The notes beneath the pieces were generated by a model. The model searched no databases and was not told the DNA's origin. It was given only the letters and a program-made list of their open reading frames with translations. A DNA stretch of 64,000 nt from Channallabes apus (Eukaryota > Chordata > Actinopteri > Siluriformes > Clariidae): NCBI GenBank assembly GCA_030522415.1, contig CM060121.1:16284142-16348141 (forward strand). The letters are read 5' to 3'. This document shows, one piece after another, positions 50,601-52,519 of the stretch (position 1 is its first letter; every line of letters begins with the position of its first letter). The position numbers were made by a program, and so were the translations under genes.

Positions 50601-52101
50601 AATGAAACAGTTCCCAAGCTTGTCTGTATTTGCATGCACAGAACTGTTAAGCAGCAAAAAATGATAGGTAGAACGGATTGGCGGAATACCAGTATTCTAT
50701 TATGTTTTGGCAAAAATGTATAGTTATAAAATCAATCTGTGCTAATTTTTCGGAATCTCCTACTTTGAATAGTCCTAGTGCTGCAAAAATTATAGTACAG
50801 GTTTATCTGAGGTAGCATTTCCTGACATACGGTAGGACTTTGTGGCATGTTTTCAACCTTATCAGCTTTAACACCGGTAGCACTTTCTGACATGTTGATT
50901 TAAGGTTATCCATCAATCCATTAGTTGACTGTTACATTAACCATGCAAATAAATGAAATTTGCAATGAAATAAAACACACAAATGATTAAAAAATAACCT
51001 TCAAACACCAAACATGATTTATGGGTGGAGCTCTAAAGCAGGGAAATGTGACATTTTTGGGGGAATGTGTATAGTATGCATGGTAAGGGGGGCACGTTCT
51101 TGGGTTGTATCTAGTTTTTAGCACTGTCATCTTGCACCTCCAGGGTCGGGGATCGATTCCGGCCTCTGGTCTGTTTGCATGTTCTCCCTGTGCTTGGTGG
51201 GTTTCCTTCAGGCACTCCAGTTTCCTCCCACAGTACAAAGACAATCAGGTTAGGCTAATACATGGTCGGTCCTAAATTGACAATCGGACATCGAGATGGC
51301 AACCCGACCCCTTAAGTAAGCGGGCCAGAGGAAATAACAGATACATATGAATGATGGGTGGGAAGTATCAGTAACAGAGCAAAATTAAAAGAAAATGGTT
51401 TTCCTACCCAGTCCTGAGCACTGCACACTGGGAACCCGCCACTAGAGCTGCAATTTATGAGTCGTCTAGCCATCAGAATCTGTTACTCAAACCATTGATT
51501 GCACTTGCCCATTTTTCCTGCTTTCAACACATCAACTTCACTTGCTGCCTAATATATCAAGGTGCCACTGTAATGAGATAATTAGTGTCATTTACTTCAC
51601 TGTCAGTGGTCATACTGTTATGTCCGATCAGTGGAACTTAACAGAGATATGTGAAGTGAAGATTAGTTTTGTTTAGTTTCACTCTGACACTAAGGCAGTG
51701 GTCATGGTTTAAATCAGTGAAGATCAGAATAAGCCTACAGGGGGGGGGGCAGGGGCACATCACGGGGGGGGGCAGGGGCACAACACCGGGGTTAGAAGCC
51801 TCCGTTACTGGACGTGAGGAATAAAACCAACCGCTCAGCTGTAAACGTAGAGGAACAACGTCACTGTTACAGGCTTTTTAAACCAGGTCCGCTTTATTCC
51901 AGTCAGAGACAAACTGACAGTTTCCAAAAAAAACTTCAATTACACACGCAAACAACCCGCAGGATCTCATATATAATGTAGATTTACTGCGACTGAAAAC
52001 AAATCTAACCCAGACCAGTATATATATTTATGATGTTATTTTATTTGGATATAAGTAGATTTTAACTCACCGTATTTCCGTTCCTCGCCTTCTACATCCA
52101 T
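61..52101 (-). CDS. slc44a2: slc44a2 gene (choline transporter-like protein 2), 3'-partial, spliced
   Basis: The gene encodes a multi-pass plasma-membrane/mitochondrial transporter of the SLC44 (CTL) family, which moves choline and related amines. I joined 18 internal exons and two alternative first exons by eye. All junction phases are consistent, and the sum from either start is 1837 nt (612 codons plus 1 nt). Diagnostic stretches match SLC44A2 rather than SLC44A4: [72 protein letters not shown] and NRNAYIM. About 90 C-terminal residues lie beyond position 1. Introns after both first exons (about 18 kb and 31 kb) are filled with transposons. No stop or frameshift was seen in any exon, so the gene looks functional. 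Known family facts: human CTL2 carries the HNA-3 alloantigen and has two N-terminal isoforms. Paralogy with SLC44A4/5 is disfavoured by the motifs but was not tested by alignment. Confidence 0.93.
230..303 (-). CDS. slc44a2: slc44a2 coding exon (residues ~565-589)
   Basis: Encodes [20 protein letters not shown] then RNVIR, the conserved loop and following helix of CTL proteins. Acceptor CAG at 304-306; donor GTGAGT at 229-224. It enters in phase 0 and exits in phase 2 (CG/G Arg). Confidence 0.93.
927..1030 (-). CDS. slc44a2: slc44a2 coding exon (residues ~530-564)
   Basis: Encodes [33 protein letters not shown]: the cysteine-rich CCLKCCFW segment typical of CTL proteins (CTL2 and CTL4). Acceptor GACAG at 1031-1035. 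The donor is a weak GTCTGT after ATG at 926. The exon starts in phase 1 and ends in phase 0. Confidence 0.93.
1227..1321 (-). CDS. slc44a2: slc44a2 coding exon (residues ~498-530)
   Basis: Encodes [19 protein letters not shown] then [12 protein letters not shown]. One hydrophobic helix is followed by a charged cytosolic segment. Acceptor CTATAG at 1322-1327; donor GTTAAA at 1226-1221. Phases 2 in, 1 out. Confidence 0.94.
2824..3086 (-). CDS. slc44a2: slc44a2 coding exon (residues ~411-498), largest exon
   Basis: At 263 nt it is the largest exon. It begins with an extracellular NYTV glycosylation sequon and two cysteines (ACQDSQC). FAFYGGES follows, then two hydrophobic helices containing [13 protein letters not shown] and [13 protein letters not shown], the strongest CTL family signature. 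It ends in FASLGRALR. Acceptor CAG at 3087-3089 follows a long T-rich tract; donor GTATGT starts at 2823. Confidence 0.95.
3087..3640. other. Intron sequence, no element recognised
   Basis: AT-rich intron downstream of the exon at 2824-3086 in plus orientation. Contains poly-A/T runs but nothing I can assign to a gene or repeat family. Confidence 0.5.
3650..4140 (-). mobile_element. Mariner-like relic (transposase C-terminal fragment)
   Basis: On the minus strand, 3931-3740 encodes [20 protein letters not shown]. This is the mariner signature around the third catalytic Asp region (PHPxYSPDLAP). The terminal motif GTCAAACCAAGACTTTTGAT is seen at about 3654-3673. The frame is short and degenerate and much of the element is missing. 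Related relics lie at about 10955, 17340 and 47140. Confidence 0.7.
4141..4362. other. Intron sequence with possible short hAT-like fragment
   Basis: At 4175-4260 there are repeated CGATCGGC/TGATCGGC motifs like those in fish hAT terminal regions, but no paired end was found. The rest is unassigned. Confidence 0.3.
4560..4910 (+). pseudogene. Decayed hAT transposase fragment (N-terminal region)
   Basis: Broken reading frames in the left half of the hAT. The clearest stretch is 4820-4879, reading [20 protein letters not shown]. It resembles the segment following the BED finger of Charlie/ZBED-type transposases (ITxAIxxFIAKDxxPxS). Stops interrupt it on both sides and no catalytic region is present. 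Confidence 0.6.
5560..5612. repeat. (TA)n/(CA)n microsatellite
   Basis: Alternating TA, then TACACA repeats, inside the left hAT half just before the Rex3-like insertion. Confidence 0.85.
5653..6376 (+). mobile_element. Rex3-like (RTE-clade) LINE, 5' part with endonuclease start
   Basis: Begins ACTTGAACCACCACCTTATC. The endonuclease domain begins at about 6090 with [20 protein letters not shown] and continues [12 protein letters not shown], as in apurinic-type LINE endonucleases. In-frame stops occur near 6261. The copy is cut at about 6376 by a Tc1-like insert and resumes at 7752. Assignment to Rex3 rests partly on the GATG-type tail at 10235-10250; the RTE clade is more certain than the family name. 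Confidence 0.75.
6376..7516 (+). mobile_element. Tc1-like element, internally deleted derivative (copy 1)
   Basis: The transposase start (6509, [20 protein letters not shown]) leads into the HTH region [20 protein letters not shown]. Downstream pieces are [28 protein letters not shown] and the third catalytic Glu in NPIENLW. Two internal deletions remove the first catalytic Asp region (junction at about 6808) and the C terminus (junction at about 7238). The left terminal repeat is truncated; the right one runs to about 7516. Frameshifts occur around 6570 and 6740. A perfect 30-bp inverted repeat sits at 6883-6957. Copy 2 at 13340-14561 shares both deletions. Confidence 0.85.
6883..6957. repeat. 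Perfect 30-bp inverted repeat (hairpin) inside Tc1 copy 1
   Basis: 6883-6912 is the exact reverse complement of 6928-6957, with a 15-nt spacer. Copy 2 holds only the right-arm sequence, so the left arm is an inverted duplication private to this copy. Confidence 0.95.
7517..7751. mobile_element. hAT-type terminal fragment between Tc1 copy 1 and resumed LINE
   Basis: 7573-7583 (CGCCCAGCCCTA) repeats the hAT right terminus. It is followed by AT-rich sequence with ATCGTAATCGAG and by GTTTTATGTGATTTTTTTT, which also occurs at 5623-5640. No partner end or target duplication was found. It may be the remains of a hAT that carried the Tc1 into the LINE. Confidence 0.5.
7752..10247 (+). mobile_element. 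Rex3-like (RTE-clade) LINE, 3' part with reverse transcriptase, broken
   Basis: Resumes in the endonuclease ([26 protein letters not shown]). The reverse transcriptase follows: [72 protein letters not shown] (catalytic ADD box) and [11 protein letters not shown]. After that come the C-terminal [17 protein letters not shown] and [20 protein letters not shown]. It ends with AATGGATGGATGG. Several frameshifts (for example near 8650, 9150 and 10000) split it into overlapping frames, so it is not functional. It is GC-rich compared with the host intron. Confidence 0.8.
10466..10800 (+). mobile_element. tRNA-derived SINE (HE1/V-SINE-like)
   Basis: The 5' end GGCGGCACGGTGGTGTATTG contains an A-box-like region, with a B-box GGTTCGATTCC at 10520-10530. 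Conserved 3' modules follow: GGTACTCCGGTTTCCTCCCA and CACCCTGTCCAGGGTGTACC. Other copies at 38145, 42395, 45179, 46100, 49430, 51080 and 63086 share these modules. Not a functional tRNA. Confidence 0.85.
10955..11050. mobile_element. Mariner-like terminal fragment
   Basis: TCTTCTGTAAATG, then CCCAGTTTGACTCGAACATC. Similar to the end of the relic near 47570-47640 and inversely similar to the terminus at 3654. No coding part. Confidence 0.45.
11131..11215 (-). CDS. slc44a2: slc44a2 coding exon (residues ~382-410)
   Basis: Encodes [20 protein letters not shown] then ARNTCDPA: the extracellular loop with an NQT glycosylation sequon and two cysteines. The acceptor is TTTGTTCAG (11216-11224) and the donor GTGAGT from 11130. 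An upstream in-frame alternative AG at about 11232 was discarded because it gives the wrong phase. Confidence 0.94.
11285..11309. repeat. G-rich tract, possible G-quadruplex
   Basis: Three long G runs separated by single A residues, just upstream (gene orientation) of the exon at 11131-11215. Confidence 0.6.
11310..12375. other. Intron; probable hAT right-end fragment near 12266
   Basis: Mostly unassigned AT-rich sequence. At 12200-12266, GATATTGATCCATATTGAAA and ATATCGCCCAGGCC resemble a hAT terminus, but no left end or target duplication was identified. Confidence 0.4.
12376..12765. mobile_element. MITE with pogo/Tigger-like ends
   Basis: Left end ACGGTGGAACCTCGAATTGC and an approximately complementary right side around 12715-12765 (TTGGAATACGAGCCC, AAATTATGCTTG). 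Fish elements of this kind start GGTGGAACCTCGGATTACGA. Non-coding, with poly-T inside. The right terminus is diverged. Confidence 0.5.
12910..13002 (-). CDS. slc44a2: slc44a2 coding exon (residues ~351-382)
   Basis: Encodes [20 protein letters not shown] then [10 protein letters not shown], a transmembrane helix with the AYWA motif seen in mammalian CTL2. Acceptor TTTTACAG ends at 13003; donor GTATCC is weak. Phases 2 in and 2 out. Confidence 0.93.
13340..14561 (+). mobile_element. Tc1-like element, internally deleted derivative (copy 2)
   Basis: Long terminal inverted repeats of over 150 bp: 13352-13510 mirrors 14380-14540 (TTTTCTGTAATGTACTGAAA and its complement). The right end CAAT...GGCCCTG abuts TA at 14562. 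The left terminus is truncated near a poly-A. Transposase start at 13635 ([12 protein letters not shown]). The same two internal deletions as copy 1 are present (GGGCTACAGGTTGCAAATTT at ~13904; GGGATATTGAGTGCATAACT at ~14296). Located in the slc44a2 intron between exons at 12910 and 14692, in opposite orientation. Confidence 0.87.
14692..14791 (-). CDS. slc44a2: slc44a2 coding exon (residues ~318-351)
   Basis: Encodes [17 protein letters not shown] then [16 protein letters not shown]: a transmembrane helix followed by a basic amphipathic segment nearly identical to mammalian CTL2. Acceptor TCTCTGCAG (14792-14800); donor GTATGT. Confidence 0.95.
14993..15124 (-). CDS. slc44a2: slc44a2 coding exon (residues ~274-318)
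   Basis: Encodes [20 protein letters not shown] and [20 protein letters not shown] then LAF. Contains an NIT sequon and the conserved LGFQxD and RQTWLAF motifs. Acceptor GAGCAG at 15125-15130; perfect donor GTAAGT from 14992. Confidence 0.94.
15125..15648. other. Intron, nothing recognised
   Basis: Short intron without repeats I can name; some pyrimidine-rich stretches near 15430. Confidence 0.5.
15649..15761 (-). CDS. slc44a2: slc44a2 coding exon (residues ~236-274)
   Basis: Encodes [20 protein letters not shown] and [18 protein letters not shown]: two closely spaced hydrophobic helices, with [14 protein letters not shown] shared with mammalian SLC44A2. Acceptor CTCCTCAG; donor GTAATG from 15648. 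Confidence 0.95.
15927..16010 (-). CDS. slc44a2: slc44a2 coding exon (residues ~208-236)
   Basis: Encodes [20 protein letters not shown] then VSWGWIIL: an NAT sequon followed by the conserved IFEDxTVSWxWI entry into a helix. Acceptor TTGTAG at 16011-16016; donor GTAAGT from 15926. Confidence 0.94.
16190..16400 (+). mobile_element. SINE-like fragment
   Basis: A B-box-like GGGTTCAAGCC at 16209-16219, then CTGGGCTGCAGGGCATCCTT and GGATGCCCTTCATCC. These resemble tRNA-derived fish SINEs with a LINE-type tail. It ends near a poly-A at 16403. Confidence 0.5.
16746..16869 (-). CDS. slc44a2: slc44a2 coding exon (residues ~167-208)
   Basis: Encodes [18 protein letters not shown] then [11 protein letters not shown]...LLPAVK. 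This is the large extracellular loop, with the conserved RRCFP and an NDT sequon in the same place as mammalian VGNETTYEDG. Acceptor TTTTCTTAG; donor GTGAGT from 16745. Confidence 0.93.
16900..17335. other. Intron, nothing recognised
   Basis: Unassigned AT-rich intron sequence left of the mariner-like relic. Confidence 0.45.
17340..17650 (+). mobile_element. Mariner-like relic
   Basis: 17500-17575 aligns by eye with the reverse complement of the mariner relic at 3740-3931 (shared ACATTACAGGAACT and TGGGAGTTA, then a degenerate PHPxYSPD region). No usable frame remains. Confidence 0.5.
17900..17960 (-). CDS. slc44a2: slc44a2 coding exon (residues ~147-167)
   Basis: Encodes [20 protein letters not shown]. 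CPAVxIPSKP is conserved in CTL2. Acceptor TTCACAG at 17961; donor GTAAGA from 17899. At 61 nt it is the smallest internal exon but one. Confidence 0.93.
18108..18221 (-). CDS. slc44a2: slc44a2 coding exon (residues ~109-146)
   Basis: Encodes [20 protein letters not shown] then [18 protein letters not shown]. Extracellular loop with CPDR and YYKxFC motifs. In humans this loop carries the HNA-3 polymorphism. Acceptor TTTCTAG; donor GTAGGT from 18107. Phase 0 on both sides. Confidence 0.94.
18230..18700. other. Intron, nothing recognised
   Basis: No repeat, RNA gene or exon recognised. Confidence 0.45.
18707..18791 (-). CDS. slc44a2: slc44a2 coding exon (residues ~80-108)
   Basis: Encodes [20 protein letters not shown] then EFQCPTTQ, closely matching mammalian [20 protein letters not shown]. 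Acceptor AAAACAG; donor GTACCT from 18706. Confidence 0.95.
19022..19106 (-). CDS. slc44a2: slc44a2 coding exon (residues ~52-80)
   Basis: Encodes [20 protein letters not shown] then [18 protein letters not shown] and RGEFCGQ are CTL2 hallmarks. Acceptor CTCTCCAG; donor GTAAGC from 19021. Confidence 0.95.
19110..19845. other. Intron, nothing recognised
   Basis: AT-rich intron sequence without an assignable element. Confidence 0.45.
19850..19923 (-). CDS. slc44a2: slc44a2 coding exon (residues ~27-52), first transmembrane helix
   Basis: Encodes [20 protein letters not shown] then VGIL: the GCTDIICC motif and first transmembrane helix. Acceptor CCTTTTCAG; donor GTGAGT from 19849. Confidence 0.95.
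19930..21180. other. Intron, nothing recognised beyond homopolymer runs
   Basis: Contains poly-T at 20160 and poly-A at 21060-21110. The open frames at 20178-20754 show no family motif. Confidence 0.45.
21189..21237 (-). CDS. slc44a2: slc44a2 coding exon 2, common to both isoforms (residues ~11-27)
   Basis: Encodes [16 protein letters not shown], matching mammalian PQKYDPTFKGPIYNR. It enters in phase 1, so it completes the Gly codon left by either first exon (39144 or 52071). Acceptor TTTACAG at 21238; donor GTAAGA from 21188. Confidence 0.95.
21395..21510. mobile_element. Left end of a hAT-like element (orphan)
   Basis: TAGGGCTGCATGATGATAGG followed by poly-A and GCGATTATTTTGACACATTG, typical of a fish hAT terminus. 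No right end was found. Confidence 0.45.
21815..21902. repeat. (TA)n microsatellite, ~44 units
   Basis: Uninterrupted AT/TA dinucleotide repeat. Confidence 0.97.
21990..23896. mobile_element. hAT-superfamily non-autonomous element
   Basis: Ends CAGTGGTTCTCAAAC and CTTTGAGAACCACGG, flanked by an 8-bp direct repeat with one mismatch (CATTAATG at 21982-21989, CATTAACG at 23897-23904). No transposase motif recognised. A palindromic-ended MITE is nested at 22412-22958. Confidence 0.8.
22412..22958. mobile_element. MITE nested in the hAT element
   Basis: Terminal inverted repeats ATGGCGCTTTTCCACTGCA and its near complement TGCAGTGGAAAAGAGGCAT. Subterminal GTACGGCACGACACGGTTCA is mirrored by GAACCGTGCTGTGCCGTAC. 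Non-coding; superfamily not determined. Confidence 0.75.
23905..26295. other. Intron, nothing recognised
   Basis: No exon or repeat identified apart from A/T runs and a C-run at 26049-26072. The small open frames carry no family motif. Confidence 0.45.
26049..26072. repeat. C-homopolymer tract
   Basis: C run interrupted once by T near its start (CCTCCCCCTC then about 15 C). Confidence 0.9.
28295..29407 (-). mobile_element. hAT-superfamily element inside the L1-like LINE
   Basis: TIRs TAGGGTTGGGTATCGATTGG and GGTACACAACCCTA, with a perfect 8-bp duplication ATCACAAC (28287-28294, 29408-29415). Subterminal CGGTACCGGTGCC repeats sit at both ends. The minus strand encodes a BED-finger start (see 28757-29074). 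No catalytic domain, so it is a deletion derivative. Confidence 0.88.
28757..29074 (-). pseudogene. hAT transposase N-terminal fragment with BED zinc finger
   Basis: A 105-codon frame starting [20 protein letters not shown], then ATCSKC and [11 protein letters not shown]. The aromatic W/F pair, CxxC and H...H spacing are those of the BED finger that binds the hAT ends. The frame lacks everything after the finger. It could still make a small DNA-binding peptide, but it is more likely a remnant. Confidence 0.75.
32182..32206. repeat. (CT)n microsatellite
   Basis: Uninterrupted CT dinucleotides. Confidence 0.95.
32683..32702. repeat. 20-nt G homopolymer
   Basis: Run of 20 G preceded by GGGGA; possible G-quadruplex or assembly-sensitive tract. 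Confidence 0.93.
33830..33868. repeat. (TCTA)n/(TA)n microsatellite
   Basis: Five TCTA units then TA repeats, in inner hAT copy A. Confidence 0.9.
33996..34075. repeat. (TCTA)n/(TA)n/(CA)n compound microsatellite
   Basis: About eight TCTA units grading into TA and CACA repeats. Confidence 0.92.
34443..34740. repeat. 60-bp inverted repeat pair with ~178-bp spacer
   Basis: 34443-34502 and 34681-34740 are reverse complements at about 56 of 60 positions (shared core GATCGCACAGCGCGGACCAA). They are GC-rich in an AT-rich hAT. The spacer is A-rich on its right side. Confidence 0.85.
35584..36822 (+). mobile_element. hAT element (copy B, same family as 33141-34352)
   Basis: Ends TAGGCCTGCAACAACTAATC and GTTAGTTGCAGCCCTA, with a perfect 8-bp duplication GTTTGTTC (35576-35583, 36823-36830). 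The interior contains CAATGGAGGTTACAGAAGC and a stretch readable as [13 protein letters not shown], the opening of a BED-type finger; the rest of the transposase is absent. Shares most of its length with copy A. Confidence 0.88.
36831..38140. other. Intron, nothing recognised except a candidate non-coding exon
   Basis: No transposon identified. A possible small exon at 37287-37330 is discussed as a finding. Confidence 0.4.
38145..38242 (-). mobile_element. Fragment of HE1/V-SINE-like element
   Basis: The reverse complement carries the 5' tRNA-like part (CACAGTAGCTTAGTGAATAG; GGTTTGATTCCC B-box). Both ends are truncated. Confidence 0.7.
38660..38682. repeat. (GT)n microsatellite
   Basis: Short GT run in the intron between the alternative first exons' shared downstream region and the proximal promoter. 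Confidence 0.85.
39144..39174 (-). CDS. slc44a2: slc44a2 alternative first coding exon (proximal, P2-like N terminus)
   Basis: ATG at 39174-39172 with A at -3; encodes [10 protein letters not shown] plus the first base of Gly, then donor GTGAGG from 39143. Joined to the exon at 21237 it reads [20 protein letters not shown]. This resembles the human CTL2 isoform whose N terminus contains YYGKHGTPQKYDP. The surrounding 39000-39480 stretch is richer in CpG than the rest of the window, consistent with a promoter. Confidence 0.82.
39590..39690 (-). promoter_or_regulatory. slc44a2: Candidate proximal promoter of slc44a2
   Basis: Reading the minus strand downstream: a GC/KLF-type box (CACGCCCC) at 39675-39682, CCAAT at 39662-39658, then TATATAAA at 39629-39622. 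This is the usual order and spacing. It would start transcription roughly 420 nt upstream of the ATG at 39174. No transcript evidence is available here. Confidence 0.5.
39895..40330 (+). mobile_element. Tc1-like element, deletion derivative (MITE)
   Basis: Inverted repeats: 39900-40080 and 40195-40320 (for example GATTCATTACACACAGACTG against CAGTCTATATGTAATGAATC). Between them about 100 bp remains, including [18 protein letters not shown], the helix-turn-helix of a Tc1 transposase. A GATG run (40183-40198) marks the deletion point. Same family as the broken Tc1 at 55285-61595. Confidence 0.8.
40335..42390 (-). mobile_element. L2/CR1-group LINE, 5'-truncated and broken
   Basis: Minus-strand RT motifs in order: [17 protein letters not shown] (42000), [17 protein letters not shown] (41680), [39 protein letters not shown] (41390), YADDIQIYL (catalytic ADD, 41300), [14 protein letters not shown] and [17 protein letters not shown] (40830). 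Frameshifts or stops lie near 41870, 41460 and 40970. The 3' end (TTATATAAATAAATC type) is at 40335. It differs in sequence from the pair at 52520 and 57455, so it is another family of the same group. Confidence 0.82.
42392..42505 (-). mobile_element. HE1/V-SINE-like fragment abutting the L2-like LINE
   Basis: Contains GACTGTGGGAGGAAACTGGA and AAGCACAGGGAGAAC, the complement of the SINE's GTTTCCTCCCAC and CTGTGCTTGG modules. Confidence 0.7.
42510..44565. other. Intron, nothing recognised
   Basis: About 2 kb of AT-rich sequence with no exon or named repeat. Confidence 0.45.
44573..44675. repeat. (CT)n and (GT)n microsatellites
   Basis: TCTCTC run at 44573-44595 and a GT run at 44645-44675. 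Confidence 0.93.
45179..45517 (+). mobile_element. HE1/V-SINE-like element, full length with target duplication
   Basis: Flanked by a perfect 11-bp direct repeat ATTCTGCACCA (45168-45178 and 45518-45528). The body carries the tRNA-like head (CAGCACAGTGGCTTAGTCC, GGTTCGATTCCC), the GTTTCCTCCCACAGT module, TGTCCAGGGTGTACCCCGCC, and a tail GATTAAGCGGTATAGA. Confidence 0.92.
46100..46365 (-). mobile_element. HE1/V-SINE-like element, reverse orientation, diverged
   Basis: Complement of the SINE modules: GAAGCCTATCCCAGGAGACA, GTCCAGGACAGAGTGCCAAT, GGACTGCGGGAGGAAACCAG. Confidence 0.8.
46370..47135. other. Intron, nothing recognised
   Basis: No element identified. Confidence 0.45.
47140..47640 (-). 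mobile_element. Mariner-like relic
   Basis: The start GTTCAGACAAACCAGGATTT resembles the terminus at 3652. 47290-47420 parallels 3860-3975 (CTATAACTCCCAGTCAAGT, then GACAGATGCGTCTCTTCTGC against GACAGATACGCATTCTGCC). No usable frame. Confidence 0.55.
47640..48385. other. Intron, nothing recognised
   Basis: No exon or element identified. Confidence 0.4.
48388..48790 (+). mobile_element. Second type of mariner-like relic
   Basis: Starts GGTGAGTCAAAAATTATTCG, a mariner-type terminus. 48635-48735 reads, across a frameshift, HPPYSPD then [20 protein letters not shown], the C-terminal mariner signature. The first two thirds of the transposase are missing. Confidence 0.65.
48800..49425. other. Intron, nothing recognised
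   Basis: No exon or element identified. Confidence 0.4.
49430..49690 (-). mobile_element. HE1/V-SINE-like element, reverse orientation
   Basis: GCGGGATACACCCTGAACAG, GGTGCCAATCCATC, TGTGGGAGGAAACCAGAGGA and GGCAATCAAACCCCCGACC are the complement of the SINE modules and B-box. Confidence 0.82.
49930..50255 (+). mobile_element. 3' end of a CR1/Rex1-type LINE
   Basis: Ends AAGCATTTCACTGTATAT and GTGACAAATAAAATTTGAAT, the recurrent 3' terminus of fish Rex1-type elements. No coding part recognised. Confidence 0.55.
50260..51080. other. Intron, nothing recognised
   Basis: No exon or element identified. Confidence 0.4.
51085..51290 (+). mobile_element. HE1/V-SINE-like element, 3'-truncated
   Basis: TTGCACCTCCAGGGTCGGGG, GATCGATTCC B-box, GTTTCCTCCCACAGTACAAA; the 3' module with TGTCCAGGGTGTACC is missing. 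Confidence 0.8.
51740..51788. repeat. Tandem G-rich 24-bp repeat, two units
   Basis: Two near-identical units of about 24 bp, each a run of ~10 G then CAGGGGCACA. Lies about 280 bp inside the intron after the distal first exon; the G-rich strand is the non-template-like plus strand, C-rich in the pre-mRNA. Confidence 0.85.
52071..52101 (-). CDS. slc44a2: slc44a2 alternative first coding exon (distal, P1-like N terminus)
   Basis: ATG at 52101-52099 with A at -3; encodes [10 protein letters not shown] plus the first base of Gly, then donor GTGAGT from 52070. Joined to 21237 it reads [20 protein letters not shown], comparable with the acidic N terminus MEDER... of the other mammalian CTL2 isoform. 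Same length (31 nt) and phase as the proximal exon at 39144. Confidence 0.85.
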
Positions 52102-52184
52102 CTTGTAAAATGTGAAAATCCCGGGAGTGAAGTGTTGTAGAGTAACAGAAAGGCAGCAGCAGACTGCGGTACAGCCACAAACAC

Positions 52185-52305
52185 TTATTCAGCAGATATA
52201 AACGGCAGCGCCTAAGCGTCCAATAGGAGAGAAAGAAGTGTTGATTGATAGCCATGGTAGCCAATCGGTAGCGCTGACTTATTCCGCTATTTATGACATC
52301 AGAAT
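52185..52305 (-). promoter_or_regulatory. slc44a2: Candidate distal promoter of slc44a2
   Basis: Two CCAAT motifs read on the plus strand at 52220-52224 and 52261-52265, so they are inverted (NF-Y type ATTGG) relative to the gene, 41 bp apart. A CRE-like TGACATCA lies at 52294-52301. An L2-like LINE begins about 200 bp further upstream. No TATA on the gene strand was found at a fitting distance. Confidence 0.5.
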
Positions 52306-52519
52306 GAAGTGAGATCATATATCTACAAAAATACTATGATTATATTTTATTTGTTCTAATTAATTTTTTGTGTTATTATTGCTGCAATTGTTATTCTTAA
52401 TTGTATTTAACAAGTTTCTGTATTCTTTTGTATTGTCAAAAAACAGAAATACTATGAGACAATCCTTGGTATTTTTTATTCTTTTATATTTTAGGTTCTT
52501 ATTTAGTACAGTGGCTCGC

